This document shows positions 20,844 to 35,998 of a stretch of DNA of 64,000 nucleotides, in pieces (position 1 is the first letter of the stretch; every line of letters starts with the position of its first letter). The notes beneath the pieces were generated by a model. That model was given only the letters and a program-made list of their open reading frames with translations, was not told the origin of the DNA and searched no databases. Origin of the DNA: Mycoplasmopsis columbina (lineage in GTDB: Bacteria > Bacillota_I > Bacilli_A > Mycoplasmatales > Metamycoplasmataceae). Where the stretch lies: assembly GCF_900660685.1 (NCBI RefSeq), contig NZ_LR215041.1, forward strand, positions 682,001-746,000, in the 5' to 3' direction. The position numbers and the translations under genes were made by a program.

Positions 20844-21077
20844 ATGATAGTTGTCACAATTTTATTAATTATTGTTTCTCTTGTTTGCATCGGTGTTTCA
20901 TTATTGATGTCTCCCGATTCAAATGCTTTTTCAGGAGCTCTTGTAGGTTCTGGAGATTTAGAACTTTTTAAAAACTCAAAAGAAAGGGGAATAAAAAAAA
21001 TTCTTAAATATACAATGTTATCAGCGGGCATTTTGCTCTTCATTTTAAGTATAGTTTTAAGAATTTTAATAAAATAA
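20844..21077 (+). CDS. secG: Preprotein translocase subunit SecG
   Basis: The 77-residue protein has two membrane helices (VVTILLIIVSLVCIGVSLLM and TMLSAGILLFILSIVLRIL) around a short cytoplasmic loop with SGALVGSGDLELFKNSKERG, the typical SecG layout. It assists SecYE. AAGGAGC precedes the ATG. It lies three bases upstream of rnr, the usual gram-positive secG-rnr pairing. Confidence 0.88.
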   Translation: MIVVTILLIIVSLVCIGVSLLMSPDSNAFSGALVGSGDLELFKNSKERGIKKILKYTMLSAGILLFILSIVLRILIK

Positions 21078-21080
21078 TTT

Positions 21081-23192
21081 ATGGTTAATGAACAACAGAT
21101 AGAAAATTTAATTAAACAAAATCCTTATATTGATTTTTTAAATTTAGCTAAAAAAGCAAAAATTAAAATTCAAGATAACAAAAAATTAACACAGATTTTG
21201 TTTAGATTAAAAGATGCTTATAGAATTACTGAACCTAAAAAAGGTTTTTATGTTGCTTTAGAACACTCTAGTGATATTAAGGGTGTTTTAAAATTTGTTC
21301 AAGAGGGTAAATTTGCTTTTATTGACTTAGAAAACTCGCAGAACATAAGTGAAAGTTATTTTGTTCCCAAAAATGAATTTAACGGCGCAATTAACAATGA
21401 TTTAGTTTCAGCAAGTGTCTACAAAATGCTTGATAAAGATAAAGAAAAACAATTTGCGGCCGTTAAAAAAGTTCTTGAAAGAAGTGTCACACAAATTACC
21501 GGAATATATGAAAAGGGTGATAAATTCCCTATTTTTAAACCTATTAATAAAATTTACAATTCTTTAAAATTTAAAGTTTTAGGAAGTGAAATAACAGTTG
21601 AAAGTGATGATATTGTTTTAGCTCAAATTGTAGATAATAAAAATGGACTTACAGGAATTAAATTCATTAAAAAAATTTCTTCTACTTCTAATCCAATGGG
21701 CTTTGTGCAAGCCTTAATTAGTGAAAAAAATGTTCCTTCTTCTTTTCCAAAAGAAGTAATGGATCATGCACATTTTATTCCTGATGAAATTGCTAATGAA
21801 AATCAAAGTGAGAGACTTGATTTAAGAAATGAATTAATTGTTACTATTGATGGTAACGATACAAAAGATTTTGATGATGCTATTAACGTAAAACAAATTG
21901 ACGAGAACACTTATGAATTAGGTGTCCATATTGCAGATGTTTCACATTACGTTCATGAAAATGATCCAATTGATATTGAAGCTTTAAATAGAGGAACTTC
22001 AATTTATTTGATGGATAGAGTTATCCCTATGCTTCCCGAAAAATTATCTAATGGTATATGTTCTCTTAATCCCAATGTAGATCGCTTTACAATGTCAATT
22101 ATCATGAAAATTGATAAAGAGGGAAACACATTAAGCACAGATTTAAAGCAAACAATTATTAATTCAAAATATAGATTAACATATGATAGAGTTAATGAAT
22201 TTATTAATGAAAATAAAAAATTCGAAGATGAAAATTTAAATCAAATGTTAGAAAAAGCTGTTGCTTTAGCTAAAATCATCAGAAATTTCAAAAATAATCA
22301 AGGCTACATAGATTTTGAAATTGTTGAACCCTACATTAAATTAGATGAAAACGGAAAAGTTATCGATATATTAACTAAAGCAACTGGATTTGCTGAAAAT
22401 CTCATTGAAGATTTCATGGTTAGAGCAAATGAAGAGGTGGCTAAATATTTAACAAGACACAAGTTTCCTGCTATGTATAGAATCCATGAAAAACCAAGCG
22501 AAGAAAAACTGGACTATTTTATTTCTGTTTTAAATGAACTAAATATTAATGTTAATATTGATCGTAATAAAATAACTCCAAAATCATTTCAAAAAATCAT
22601 TAATGCAATTAAAGAACAAAGACATGACGAATTTCTTAAAATTTTATTTTTAAGAACGATGTCTAAAGCTATTTACGCTGCAGAAAATATTGGCCATTTT
22701 GGTTTAGCTAGTGAAGATTATTGCCATTTTACAAGTCCTATACGTAGATATCCAGATCTTGTGATTCATAGAATTATAAGAGACTTAGTTTTAAATAAAA
22801 AACTTGACAGAATTTCACATTACAAAATGAATTTGCCATTAATTGCTCAACAAAATTCTAATTCTGAACAAAACGCAGTACAAATTGAACGTGATACTAA
22901 TGATTTAAAATATGCTGAATATTGAAATTCAAGAATTGGCCAAATTATCAAAGGACAAGTTGTAAGTATTCAATCATTTGGTATGTTTGTTGAATTTTCA
23001 AATAAAACTGAAGCAATGGTTCATATTTCTAATATGTGCGATACACCTTTTGAAACAAATGAATTAAAAACAGAATTAATTTCTGAAAATAAAAAAATTA
23101 AACTTGGTGATTTTGTAGATGTTGTTATTATTGGAGCAGATATAGCTAATGGAAAAGTTGACGCTGCTTTAGCTAATTGCCCTGTAAAATAG
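21081..23192 (+). CDS. rnr: Ribonuclease R
   Basis: This 703-residue exoribonuclease has N-terminal cold-shock/OB parts (SDIKGVLKFVQEGKFAFIDL), the RNB catalytic core (DGNDTKDFDDAINVKQ with the metal-binding Asp cluster, LGVHIADVSHYV, and DRVIPMLPEKLSNGICSLNP), the signature HFTSPIRRYPDLVIHR, and a C-terminal S1 domain (GQIIKGQVVSIQSFGMFVEF). RNase R degrades structured RNA 3' to 5' and is the only such enzyme in many mollicutes. UGA at 22923 is Trp. It lies between secG and a methyltransferase gene. Confidence 0.95.
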
Positions 23193-23194
23193 TC

Positions 23195-25541
<2,347 letters not shown>

Positions 25542-25542
<1 letters not shown>

Positions 25543-25826
25543 TGATTTATTTAGTTCTTAAACACATGAAAATTAAAAATGAATATAAAGAAGCATTTTT
25601 AAAACAAATTATTGAATGACAGAAAGTTGCTAAAAAAGAAGAATTGAATCTTTCTATTGATGCTTCTTGAAAAGACGAAAATAACTTAGTTATAGTAGAA
25701 AGATGAAGTTCAGCAAAAGCTTTTGATAAATATGTGGCAACCGAAGAATATAAACAGATGTGAAATAATATTCTTCCACTTCTTGATGCTAAACCTCTTG
25801 TCTTAAAGTATGAAACGTTAATTTAA
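25542..25826 (+). CDS. ABM-domain (antibiotic biosynthesis monooxygenase-like) protein
   Basis: A 94-residue protein beginning MIYLVLKHMKIKNEYKEAFL, with DASWKDENNLVIVERWSSAKAF and YVATEEYKQMW. Length and pattern match the ferredoxin-like ABM/quinol monooxygenase family of small dimeric proteins, which often act on quinones or heme. The mollicute substrate is unknown. The ATG overlaps the metG stop (TAATG), and a terminator follows at once. Four UGA codons are Trp. Confidence 0.7.
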
Positions 25827-25852
25827 TGCACATAAAAGTGCATTTTTTTATA
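25827..25852 (+). terminator. Terminator of the secG-rnr-metG operon
   Basis: TGCAC/GTGCA with a loop of AT residues and a following T run, directly after the stop codon. Confidence 0.75.
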
Positions 25853-25890
25853 TAAAAAATAAGTAACCTTAACCAGTTACTTATTAATTA

Positions 25891-27324
25891 TTATTTTTCT
25901 TCTGTTTTTTCAGCAGTTTCTTCCGCTTTAACTTCTTCAAGCGAAACATAGTTAGCAATTGCTTTATCTGCTTCTTTTAAAGCTTTTTCGTATTTAGCAT
26001 ATGCAGCTTCATCGAATTTTTTCAAAATCAATGCTTTAATTTTCAAGTCTTCAATTTGAGCTTTAAATCTGTCTTTGATTTGTGGATTTGATTCAACAAA
26101 TGATTTCACTGATGAACCTTCCATACCCATTGTTAAAGCTTGTAATCTGTAAATATCTTCGTAATCAGATTCTTCAATTTTAACTTCTTTTTTAACTTCA
26201 TCAACGATTTTCATGATGATTAAAGAACGTTTAATTTTTACTTTTTCTTCTTCAGCGATTAATTTGTCTAATTCTTCTTCGCTTTGTCCTAATAATTCAA
26301 GATAATCTTTAAATTTAACACCTTGTTGTTTAAGAACTGCTTTAATTTCATCTTTTCTTTTTGAAACTTCACGATTAAGAATTAATTTGTTAATTGTTAC
26401 ATCATTAGAATTTAATACTTGTTCAATAACTTCATCGATGTATTTATCTAAAGCAACCATTAATTTTTGTTTGCCCATTAAAATAGTTAAAGCTTTTTTA
26501 GCTTCTTCAACTGTTTTAGCTTTTGAACCAACATTTAATTGATGTAAGTTATTTTCATTCAATTCAACTTGCTCTGGTCTTTTAGCTTCAAGAATTTCAA
26601 CTTCAAATTCTGCTTTTTGTCCTGCTAATTTTGAAACTGGATATTGTTCTGGGAAAGTTACTTTAACTGTTCCTTTTCAACCTACATTTTTACCAACTAA
26701 TTGGTCTTCATATGTGTCAATAAAAGTTTTTGAACCTAATTTTAATTCAAAGTTTTCAGCTGATCCACCATCGAATAATTCATCATTTACATATCCTTTG
26801 TAATTGATTGTTACTGTGTCACCTAGCTGAGTTTTATCTTTTTTGTCAATTGGCAATAATAAGGCAGTTTCTTTTAATCTTTCAGCAATGAAATCATCCA
26901 CATCTTTAGCAGTTGGTTTTTCAATAGCAATTTTTGCTTTGGCTTTTGAGAGATCAATTTTATCTAAATCAGTATCAAGTGGGAAAATAACTTCCAATTC
27001 TAATTCTTCTTCGCTAACTTTTTTAAGTTCTAAAGAAGGCGCAAAAATAACTCTTTTGCTTTCTTTTTGCACTTCTTCAAAAATTGCTTTTTCATTTTTA
27101 GCTAAATATTGATTTAATGCCTTGTTGAAAACATCACCCATGTTTAATCTTTGTTCAAGAATATGTTTTGGAGCTTTACCTGGACGATATCCTGGAACTT
27201 TAATTTTTGAACTAACTTCTTTTTTTGCTTTTTCAACAAGAGATGTTCATTCGTCACCAGAAACTTTAACAACTTTTTTAATTTCTGCGTTCTTTTCGTC
27301 TAAAACGATTGTTTTGTTTGACAT
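25891..27324 (-). CDS. tig: Trigger factor
   Basis: The 477-residue chaperone has the ribosome-binding domain with IKVPGYRPGKAPKHILEQ (signature near residue 45), the FKBP-type domain (GDTVTINYKGYVNDELFDGG) and a helical C-terminal domain ending in a Glu/Lys-rich tail. It binds nascent chains at the exit tunnel. UGA codons at the W of GDEW and at 26675 must be read as Trp. GAAGGAG precedes the ATG. The C-terminal acidic tail is somewhat extended. Confidence 0.95.
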
Positions 27325-27353
27325 TGTTCTCCTTCAATGATAATGTGTATTAT

Positions 27354-27405
27354 AACTAGTATAAATATAATGATAATTATAATATAAATAAAAAAAATAC
27401 TAGTT
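27354..27405. repeat. 9-bp inverted repeat in the tig promoter region
   Basis: AACTAGTAT (27354-27362) and ATACTAGTT (27397-27405) flank 34 AT-rich bases that include possible -10 boxes for tig. The arms could form an operator or simply a cruciform. The arm next to TATAAT also resembles the ytpR promoter (ACTAGTATAATTCACATT). Confidence 0.4.
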
Positions 27406-27433
27406 CTATATATTATTTAAATACTTATGGACA

Positions 27434-27880
27434 TTATTTGTGATACTTTTTGTTATTTAAAATCATAAAAGCTCGATATATTTGCTCACTTAGCATGACT
27501 TTAAAAAGTTGATGTGGAAATGTCATTTTTGAAAAAGAAATTTTCAAATGATTCGGAATTAAATCCTCCACCATACCGTCTGATCCGCCTATAATAAAGT
27601 TAATTTTGTCAAATTCTTTTATTTGTTCTGCGAATAATTCAGACTCAACTTGTTTGCCTTTTAATGAAAGAAGAAAAATTTTTGCATCTTTATCTAAATT
27701 TTCAATTATTAATTTGGTTTCTTTTAATTTTTTTTCTTCAATATTTTTAATTTCAGAAAATTCTTTTAATTCAAGATTTATAAATTCGCAAAAATGTTGA
27801 ATATTTTTGGAATAATCCACAAAAAGTGCTTTAAATAAGGGAGATAAGGAGCCTATAGAAATTATTTTAATTTTCTTCAT
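27434..27880 (-). CDS. rlmH: 23S rRNA pseudouridine1915 N3-methyltransferase RlmH
   Basis: The 148-residue SPOUT protein has [36 protein letters not shown] and a C-terminal [22 protein letters not shown], the RlmH signature that forms the knot and the active-site helix. It methylates pseudouridine 1915 in helix 69. The ATG lies inside the 3' end of mnmG (14-base overlap), so the two are co-translated. Confidence 0.95.
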   Translation of the reverse strand: MKKIKIISIGSLSPLFKALFVDYSKNIQHFCEFINLELKEFSEIKNIEEKKLKETKLIIENLDKDAKIFLLSLKGKQVESELFAEQIKEFDKINFIIGGSDGMVEDLIPNHLKISFSKMTFPHQLFKVMLSEQIYRAFMILNNKKYHK

Positions 27881-29717
27881 TTTTCTTACGTGTTGTTTCT
27901 AAATAAAACAATAACATTTGAATATCTGCAGGATTAATTCCACTAATTCTGCTTGCTTGTCCAATTGTTGATGGTTTTATTTTATTTAACTTTTGTTTTG
28001 CTTCAGTTGCTATATTCACTATTTTGTCATAATCAAGATCACTAGGAATTTTATAATTTTCTAATCTTACAGCCTTATTTGCATCACTTTTTTGTTTTTC
28101 GATATATCCGTATAAACGAACCATTATTGTTAATTCATCGCGATAAGGAAAATCAGATAAAACATCAATTGGATCAACTTCAGGACGTGCTAAAACTTTT
28201 AATAAAGTTTGTCCATTAAAAATTTCATATTTTTGAGCCAATTCACTTTTGCTTGATAAATATGAATTAGATAATTCTTCGATTTTTTTGTCAATTAAAG
28301 CGTATTTTTCAATTACTTTGTCATATTCATCTTGATTTATCATTCTAGTTTTTAAAGCATATTCAGCCAATCTTATATCAGCATTATCGTTTCTTAACAA
28401 TAGTCTATATTCAGCTCTACTTGTAAGCATTCTATATGGTTCTTTTGTACCTTTAGTAACTAAATCATCAATTAAAACACCAATATAACCATGATTTCTT
28501 AATACAACAATTTCTTCTTCATCTTCTAATTTTTGTCCGGCATTAATTCCTGCAATTAAACCCTGTGCAGCAGCTTCTTCATAACCGCTAGTTCCATTAA
28601 TTTGACCAGCGGTATATAAATTTGCAACCACTTTGGTTTCTAAAGTACTTTTAAGTTGTAAAGGATCAATTGCGTCATATTCAATCGCATAAGCTCATTT
28701 TTGAACTTTTGCATTTTCTAAACCAGGAATTGTTTTAATTATTTCTTTTTGAATTTCTACGGGCATTGATGTTGAAAGTCCGTTTACATATGTGATTGAT
28801 CCATCAGCAGTTTCAGGTTCAAAGAAAATTTGGTGTCTTTCTTTTGTTGCAAATTTAACAATTTTATCTTCAATTGATGGACAGTATCTTGGTCCTATTC
28901 CTTGAATTAATCCAGAATACATAGCACTTTTTTCTAAATTTTCATTAATAATTTTGTGTGTTTCTGGTGTAGTGTATGTTAAATAACAAGCAATTTGTTT
29001 TGGTAATTTAACATTTGAACGATTTGAAAAACTTAAATTAATATCTTCTAAAACTTCTTCAGTTACTTTTGAATAGTCTATTGAATCTGAATAAATTCTA
29101 GGTGGTGTTCCTGTTTTTAATCTTTGTAAATTAAATCCTTTGTCAAGTAGTGACTTGCTTAATTTTGATGTGGTTTTTTCATTATCTGGTCCACTTTTAA
29201 CTGCTTCATTACCTCTCAAAATTCTTGAATCCATGTAAGTACCAGTTGTAATAACCCCAACTTTTGCAGAAATATAACCATTTTGTTCTAATTTAACACC
29301 TACAAACTGATTATTTTCATTAGTTAAAATTTCCTCAGCAACATCTTCAATAAGTGTCAAATTTGGCTGTTTTATAGCATATTCGTAAATTATTTTGCTA
29401 TATTTTTCTTTATCAATTTGTGCTCTTAAAGCTCTTACTGCAGGACCTTTTGATTGATTAAGCATTTTAAGTTGAATCATTGCTAAATCAGCTCAATATC
29501 CTTGCATTCCACCCAAAGCATCGATTTCTCTAGTAATAATACCTTTTGCGGGTCCTCCAATTGATGGATTACATGGCATCATTCCCAAACGATTTTTGTT
29601 TAAAGAAATTAAGGCAGTGTTATGTCCTTTTTTTGATAAGGCAAAGGCAGCTTCCAAACCAGCATGTCCTCCACCAATAACAACGGCATCAAAAGTTTTA
29701 TAAATATTTTTCATCAT
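27867..29717 (-). CDS. mnmG: tRNA uridine-5-carboxymethylaminomethyl enzyme MnmG
   Basis: The protein has 616 residues, full length for MnmG (GidA). It has the FAD-binding [49 protein letters not shown] with the catalytic Cys, and the C-terminal tRNA-binding region ending [16 protein letters not shown]. With MnmE it installs a modification at U34 of some tRNAs. Two UGA codons are Trp. I take ATG at 29717 (MMKN); 29714 is equally possible. A standard reading would run back through tRNA-His, which is an artefact. Confidence 0.95.
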
Positions 29718-29774
29718 AATAAATAATATTTTATATACAAATTTAAAAAAGTTGTTATAATAACATAGCAAATT

Positions 29775-29851
29775 GGCGAATGTGGTGAAGTGGTTAACAC
29801 AGCGGGTTGTGGTCCCGTCATGCGCGGGTTCGAATCCCGTCATTCGCCCCA
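29775..29851 (+). tRNA. tRNA-His (GTG anticodon)
   Basis: The acceptor GCGAATG/CATTCGC is preceded by G-1 (29775) facing C73 (29848), the identity element of tRNA-His. The anticodon loop TTGTGGT contains GTG. CCA is encoded at 29849-29851. The gene is divergent from mnmG. Confidence 0.95.
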
Positions 29852-29891
29852 TTTTTTTTATTTCTTTTTTTACCTTATATAATATAAAAAT

Positions 29892-30260
29892 ATGAAAACT
29901 CCTGCTCATTTAGAAATTAAAAAATCAAAATTTTATAGTTATGCTTTTGATATTCAGTCAAAAGAAGATGTTTTATATTTTGATAACGAAGTAAAAAAAC
30001 TGTATAAAAAACCAACCCACGTTTGTTATGGTTATGTTTTTTTAAAAGATGGAGTAATAAATGGCGGATTTAATGATGATGGAGAACCAAAAGGTACTGC
30101 AGGTCGTCCCATTCGTGATTTATTATTAATGAAAAAAATAACAAACAAAGTAATTATTGTTGTTCGTTATTTTGGTGGAAAAGAATTAGGGGCCGGTGGT
30201 TTAATTAGGGCTTATTCAAAGAGTGCATCTTTAGCTTTAGATATAGATGGAGATAAATAA
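29892..30260 (+). CDS. YigZ/IMPACT family protein
   Basis: The 122-residue protein contains [28 protein letters not shown] and [20 protein letters not shown], the YigZ (UPF0029/IMPACT) signature. Bacterial members have about 200 residues with a second ferredoxin-like domain; this one stops after the first. The family binds nucleic acid or ribosomes and its role is not settled. TATAAT at 29878-29883 ends 8 bases before the ATG, suggesting a leaderless mRNA. Its stop shares a base with the coaE start. Confidence 0.88.
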   Translation: MKTPAHLEIKKSKFYSYAFDIQSKEDVLYFDNEVKKLYKKPTHVCYGYVFLKDGVINGGFNDDGEPKGTAGRPIRDLLLMKKITNKVIIVVRYFGGKELGAGGLIRAYSKSASLALDIDGDK

Positions 30261-30832
30261 TGATTGCTGTAATTGGGAAAATAGGTGTTGGGAAAACCAC
30301 TTTTCTAAGTGAAATAAAAAAAATGGGGTATAAAGTATTTAATTCTGACGAGTTTATTAAATCTGAATATAAAACTGATGGTCTTCTTTATAAAGCAATT
30401 AAAAAAGAATTTGGAACTTTACTTTTAGATGAGTTTGGGGTGAATAAAGAAAAAATTCGGCAATGAATTAAAGATGATATAAAAAATTTAGATTTATTAG
30501 AAAAGTGCATTTATCCAATAATTTTTGACCATTTAAACACTTATTGTTATGATTTTGCTGAAGTCCCAAATTTAACAACTAAAAATGGGAATTTTGCAAA
30601 GTTATTTAAAATTGTTTTGTGTCTCGAAACTAGCGAAAAAAATCAAGTAAAAAATCTCAAAAAAAGAAATGTGAATAAACTAACAATTCGTTTATTAAAT
30701 GCTAAAAATGATCCAAAATTAATAAAAAATCAACTTTTTAAAGAAAAAATAATTGTGGATATCTATGGGCAAAACTTTAAAAATTGAGCTAGAAATAAAA
30801 AATTTTTAGAATGCTTATTTTCTCTTTTATAA
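30260..30832 (+). CDS. coaE: Dephospho-CoA kinase
   Basis: The 190-residue protein begins [19 protein letters not shown] (P-loop) followed by GYKVFNSDEFIKSEY, the dephospho-CoA binding Asp region of CoaE, and a diverged lid and C-terminal part. It makes CoA from dephospho-CoA. It is a divergent member; many conserved residues of the C-terminal half are not visible. It shares a base with the yigZ stop. Confidence 0.8.
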
Positions 30833-30879
30833 AATAACTTTAAACCATGTTTAAAAGTTAAATTTATAAAGGAGTTGTT

Positions 30880-31842
30880 ATGTTAAAGAAATTAAATTAT
30901 CCATTATTTAAAGTAACATTTAAAAATCCTGTTTCAGGGGAAGATTTAAGAAATTTACGTAAATTTTATACTCCACTTTTAGGAAGCCACGCCATTATTC
31001 TCTATGAATATTTAAGAGATTTAACATTGAGTCAAAATGATAATGGTTATCATGATTTTAATATGCTTCAACATTTTTTGAATTTGTCCGCAGAAGACTT
31101 AAACCAAGCAAGAAATAAGTTAGAAGCTGTTTCATTATTAACAGTTTTCGAAGATGAATTTAAACAAATTAGTTTATTACGTTTGGAAACTCCTCTTAAT
31201 AACAAAACTATTAAAAAGAATTTTGCGCTTAAAAATAAATTAATTAAATTAATCGGTAAAGAAAACTTTAAAAAATTAACTGAAGAGTACATTTTAAGAG
31301 ATACTGAAACAACACACTTAAAAGATGTTTCTGCTAATTACAATGATGTTTTTAATGAAGATGAAGAATTTGATTTTCTTTTCAATACTCAAGAATTACA
31401 GTTAGTTCAAAGCGAATTTAAAACAATTGAATCTAGTTTAAATAATCAAAAACTTCCAGACTTAAAGTATAAAAATATATATGAAGCTCTTATTAAAGAT
31501 TCATCAGAAAATTTTTATGCTCAATTAACTAAAACAACCATTGATCAAGAAACATATAATTTAATTAATAAAGCTTATTTAATGGGTTTTAATGACCAAT
31601 GTATTAATTTAGTTTTCTATTATGCATATGAAATTAACAATAAAAAAATTAATTGTGCTTATGTAGAAAAAATATTAAATGATTTCTATGAAAAAGATGT
31701 TACTGATTTTAATGTAATTGAATCATATCTAGACAATGTTATGGCTTCAAAAAATACAAAAGTAGGAACAAGCAAAGCACTTTATAAAACTTCTTATATC
31801 TTAAGTTTGCAAAAAGAAGAAGAATCACAAACACTTTGATAG
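30880..31842 (+). CDS. dnaB: DnaB/DnaD-family replication initiation protein
   Basis: The 320-residue protein starts YPLFKVTFKNPVSGEDLRNL and contains LRKFYTPLLGSHAIILYEYL, a winged-helix N-terminal domain of gram-positive DnaB (not the helicase), and a later DnaD-like helical domain (QCINLVFYYAYEINNKKIN, then YVEKILNDFYEKDV). These proteins help load the helicase at origins. The final codon before TAG is UGA (Trp). AAAGGAG precedes the ATG, and dnaI follows by seven bases, an order also found in Bacillus (dnaB-dnaI). Confidence 0.85.
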
Positions 31843-31849
31843 GAAAAAC

Positions 31850-32737
31850 ATGAACAAACAGAATAAAACCAATGTCCCTATGAATAAGTCCTATCAGTCA
31901 TTTAGTGAAATTTTAAATTTTGATGAGAATGACTTAAAAAAAGCAACTTTAAAATATTTGAAAAAATATAAAGTTATTCAAGAGGCCATAAAAATTAATA
32001 GCATCACTGATGAAGAATTATTTACCAATTCATTTTTATTTTTGGAAATAATTGAAGATGGAAAAAGAAAAAATTCACCTCTATATGAATTTTTTGTAGG
32101 AAGAAAAAACACTGGTGAATTAATTATTAAAAAAGAGTTATCAAGCAAAAACACATACATTAAGAATTTAAACTTATGATTAACAGAAATTAGTGAACCG
32201 AAACAAAACTTGGATTTCAAAAAAATTTCTTTTGTTGAAAATAGACATGTAAAAGAAGAATTAGTTAATAAAATTACAGAACTTATCAAGAATCCCAATT
32301 TTAAGAATTTCAAAGGATTTTTTCTTCATTCAAAAAAAGCAACAGGTAAATCATTTTTTTTACAAGCATGTGCCAATGAACTTGCTAATGAAAAAATTTC
32401 TGTGGCTTACATTTTAACTGATGAATTACAAAAATTTGTGTATTCTTCTTTTGACAAAAATAAAGGTATTAATGAATTAAAACATTTGTTAGCCACTGTT
32501 TCAGTCTTAATTTTAGATAACTTTTCTTTAATTAAAATAAGCGAATATTTTGTTAATGACTTTTTATGAGATATCATTAGCCAAAGATTAAGAGATAACA
32601 AACTTATTTTCTTTGCTTCATCACATTCAATTGATGAAACCGAAAATATTTTTATTGCAAATATTGAAAAAAGTAAACACTTGACTACAAAAATGTTTGA
32701 GTTAATTAGAAATAATACTATCGAATATGAGTATTAA
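31850..32737 (+). CDS. dnaI: Helicase loader DnaI-like ATPase
   Basis: The 295-residue protein has an N-terminal helicase-interaction region and a C-terminal AAA+ domain: a P-loop-like GFFLHSKKATGKSFFLQA, a Walker B-like VSVLILDNFSL, and a sensor strand KLIFFASSHS. The P-loop starts with Ser where Gly is usual (SKKATGKS), and Walker B has DN rather than DD/DE, so ATP use may be altered. Two UGA codons are Trp. Its position right after dnaB supports the role. Confidence 0.85.
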
Positions 32738-32745
32738 AACAAAAT

Positions 32746-34231
<1,486 letters not shown>

Positions 34232-34374
34232 GTTTACTCCTAATTTAATTTTGTTGTTTTCTTATTACTTAGTAATAGTATTAATATATACGTATAATTA
34301 TAAATAATTTACAAAAATCTTAATTTTTATCTTTTCTCTTTTCGAGAACACTAAATCAGCTATAAAAAAGATTA

Positions 34375-34398
34375 AAAAAACAACTTTGCAGTTGTTTA
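34375..34398 (-). terminator. Terminator of the rpiB-BrkB operon
   Basis: AACAACT/AGTTGTT with a four-base loop followed on the minus strand by T residues; it begins right at the stop codon of the BrkB-like gene. Confidence 0.65.
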
Positions 34399-35454
34399 AA
34401 ATTTTATTTTTCAGAAAATTCAGTTCTTTTTTGCAATTGTATAACTTGAATAATATGTTTTATAATAAGCCTCATTAACTATAATTCCCAACATCAGACA
34501 GTAACTTAATGTAGAAACAAACAATGCCACATACATAAAGGTTCCAATCAGTCCGTATTTACTATAGTTAATTAAAGAAGTTAAATATCCAAAACTCATA
34601 ATAAAAATTCATATAGGTAAAACGGCAACTAAAACTCCAGGAAATATGGATGTAAATGGGACTTTAAAACTTGGAGTTAATTTAAATAGTAAAAGAGTAC
34701 CCAAGTATAAAAAGATTAATAAATAAACAGAAAATGAAGAGTAAAAGAAAATTATTTGTGAATTATTATTAGTAAAAACTTTTACAAATGAAGAGTAAAT
34801 TAGAATGTAGAGCGCAATACCCAAAAATAAGTATATGCTTATTCCCATAACAATAAAAAGTCCTTTTAAACGGTTAGTAAACCAGTTACCTAAAAATTCA
34901 TGTTTATAAATGTAATTTTGACTATAAACAAATTTTGCAAACCCGTTTGAACTTAATCATAATGAAGCAAGTAAAAGAAAAATTATAGAAATATATTGCA
35001 ATCCTTCATGTGATTTGCTAGTTATTTGTAAGTCTAAAATACTTTGTATACCCGGAATAATTTTAGACATTATCAATTGAATAAATATTTGGTTATAACC
35101 ATCAATTAGTGACAATAAAGTCATAATTATAGTTATAATCGGAACAAAGGATATTAAAAAATAAAATGAAAGAGACAGTGGAATAAATACTAGATCTTTA
35201 CTAATGAACTTATCGTATGTACGATTTATTAGTTCTTTTGTTTTTATTTTATTTTTTCATCCTATTTTTGGCGTCGCAATTTTTAAAATTATTTTTAAAA
35301 AGAATTTAATTACTTCTTCGATGAATGATCATCTGTTTTTATTTATAGGAATAATGTTTTTTGTTAATCAAGATTTTTTTAAAGAATTTCTATAACTTTT
35401 TTTTAAATCTTTTTGTTGCAAACCCGTTAGAATGTTTTTCTTATTATTTTTCAT
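34396..35454 (-). CDS. YihY/BrkB-family membrane protein
   Basis: A 352-residue protein with a basic N-terminal part of about 100 residues and about six membrane segments, among them LVFIPLSLSFYFLISFVPII, ISIIFLLLASLWLSSNG, GISIYLFLGIALYILIYSSF, VYLLIFLYLGTLLLF, IFPGVLVAVLPIWIFIMSFG and LFVSTLSYCLMLGIIVNEAY. The PGVLVAVLPIW and C-terminal GIIVNEAY positions fit the YihY/BrkB family (once misnamed RNase BN), whose function is unknown. Many UGA codons are Trp. It lies 12 bases after rpiB. Confidence 0.7.
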
Positions 35455-35466
35455 TTAAGCCTTAAA

Positions 35467-35916
35467 TTAAAATTTATCAATTTGTTCAATTCTCGCTTGG
35501 TGTCTGCCACCTTCAAAATTAGTTTCAAGATATTTATCTACTATTGCTTTTGCCTCATTAAAAGACAACAATCTTCCTCCCATAACTAAAACATTAGCGT
35601 TATTATGCAATTTTGCCAATTCCGCATCTTGAACGGTTGTTACTCTTGCTGCTCTAATGTTTTTATGTCTATTTAAAGCATATGAAATACCTAATCCGGT
35701 TCCACAAAATCCTAAACCAAAATCTACATCTTTGTTTTCTTCTAAATAATTAGCTAACTTATGTCCTTGTTCTGCATATGAAACAGGATTTAAAGAATTT
35801 TCTGGTCCCAAATCCATTGTTTTAAAGCCTTTTTCTTCCATGTATTGTTTTAATTGATTTTTTAAATCTGCTCCGGCATGATCACTAGCTAAAGCAATAA
35901 TTTTGTTGTTTGACAT
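35467..35916 (-). CDS. rpiB: Ribose-5-phosphate isomerase B
   Basis: The 149-residue RpiB/LacAB protein has IALASDHAGADLKNQLK, GFCGTGLGISYALNRHKNIR with the catalytic Cys, HNNANVLVMGGRL and GGRHQARIEQID. It interconverts ribose-5-P and ribulose-5-P, linking to deoD and rpe products in this window. AAGGAGA precedes the ATG. It is co-directional with the downstream BrkB-like gene. Confidence 0.95.
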   Translation of the reverse strand: MSNNKIIALASDHAGADLKNQLKQYMEEKGFKTMDLGPENSLNPVSYAEQGHKLANYLEENKDVDFGLGFCGTGLGISYALNRHKNIRAARVTTVQDAELAKLHNNANVLVMGGRLLSFNEAKAIVDKYLETNFEGGRHQARIEQIDKF

Positions 35917-35998
35917 ATTTTCTCCTTAAACTTTTGCAATAATTTTATCTTTTTAGTTCTTTTAATAATAATCATATCTAAAACTAAATAATATTAAT

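Noticed and set aside
29718-29909. Upstream extension of mnmG across tRNA-His as a longer protein.
   Set aside because: It translates the complement of a well-formed tRNA gene, and mnmG has its usual N-terminus at 29717.
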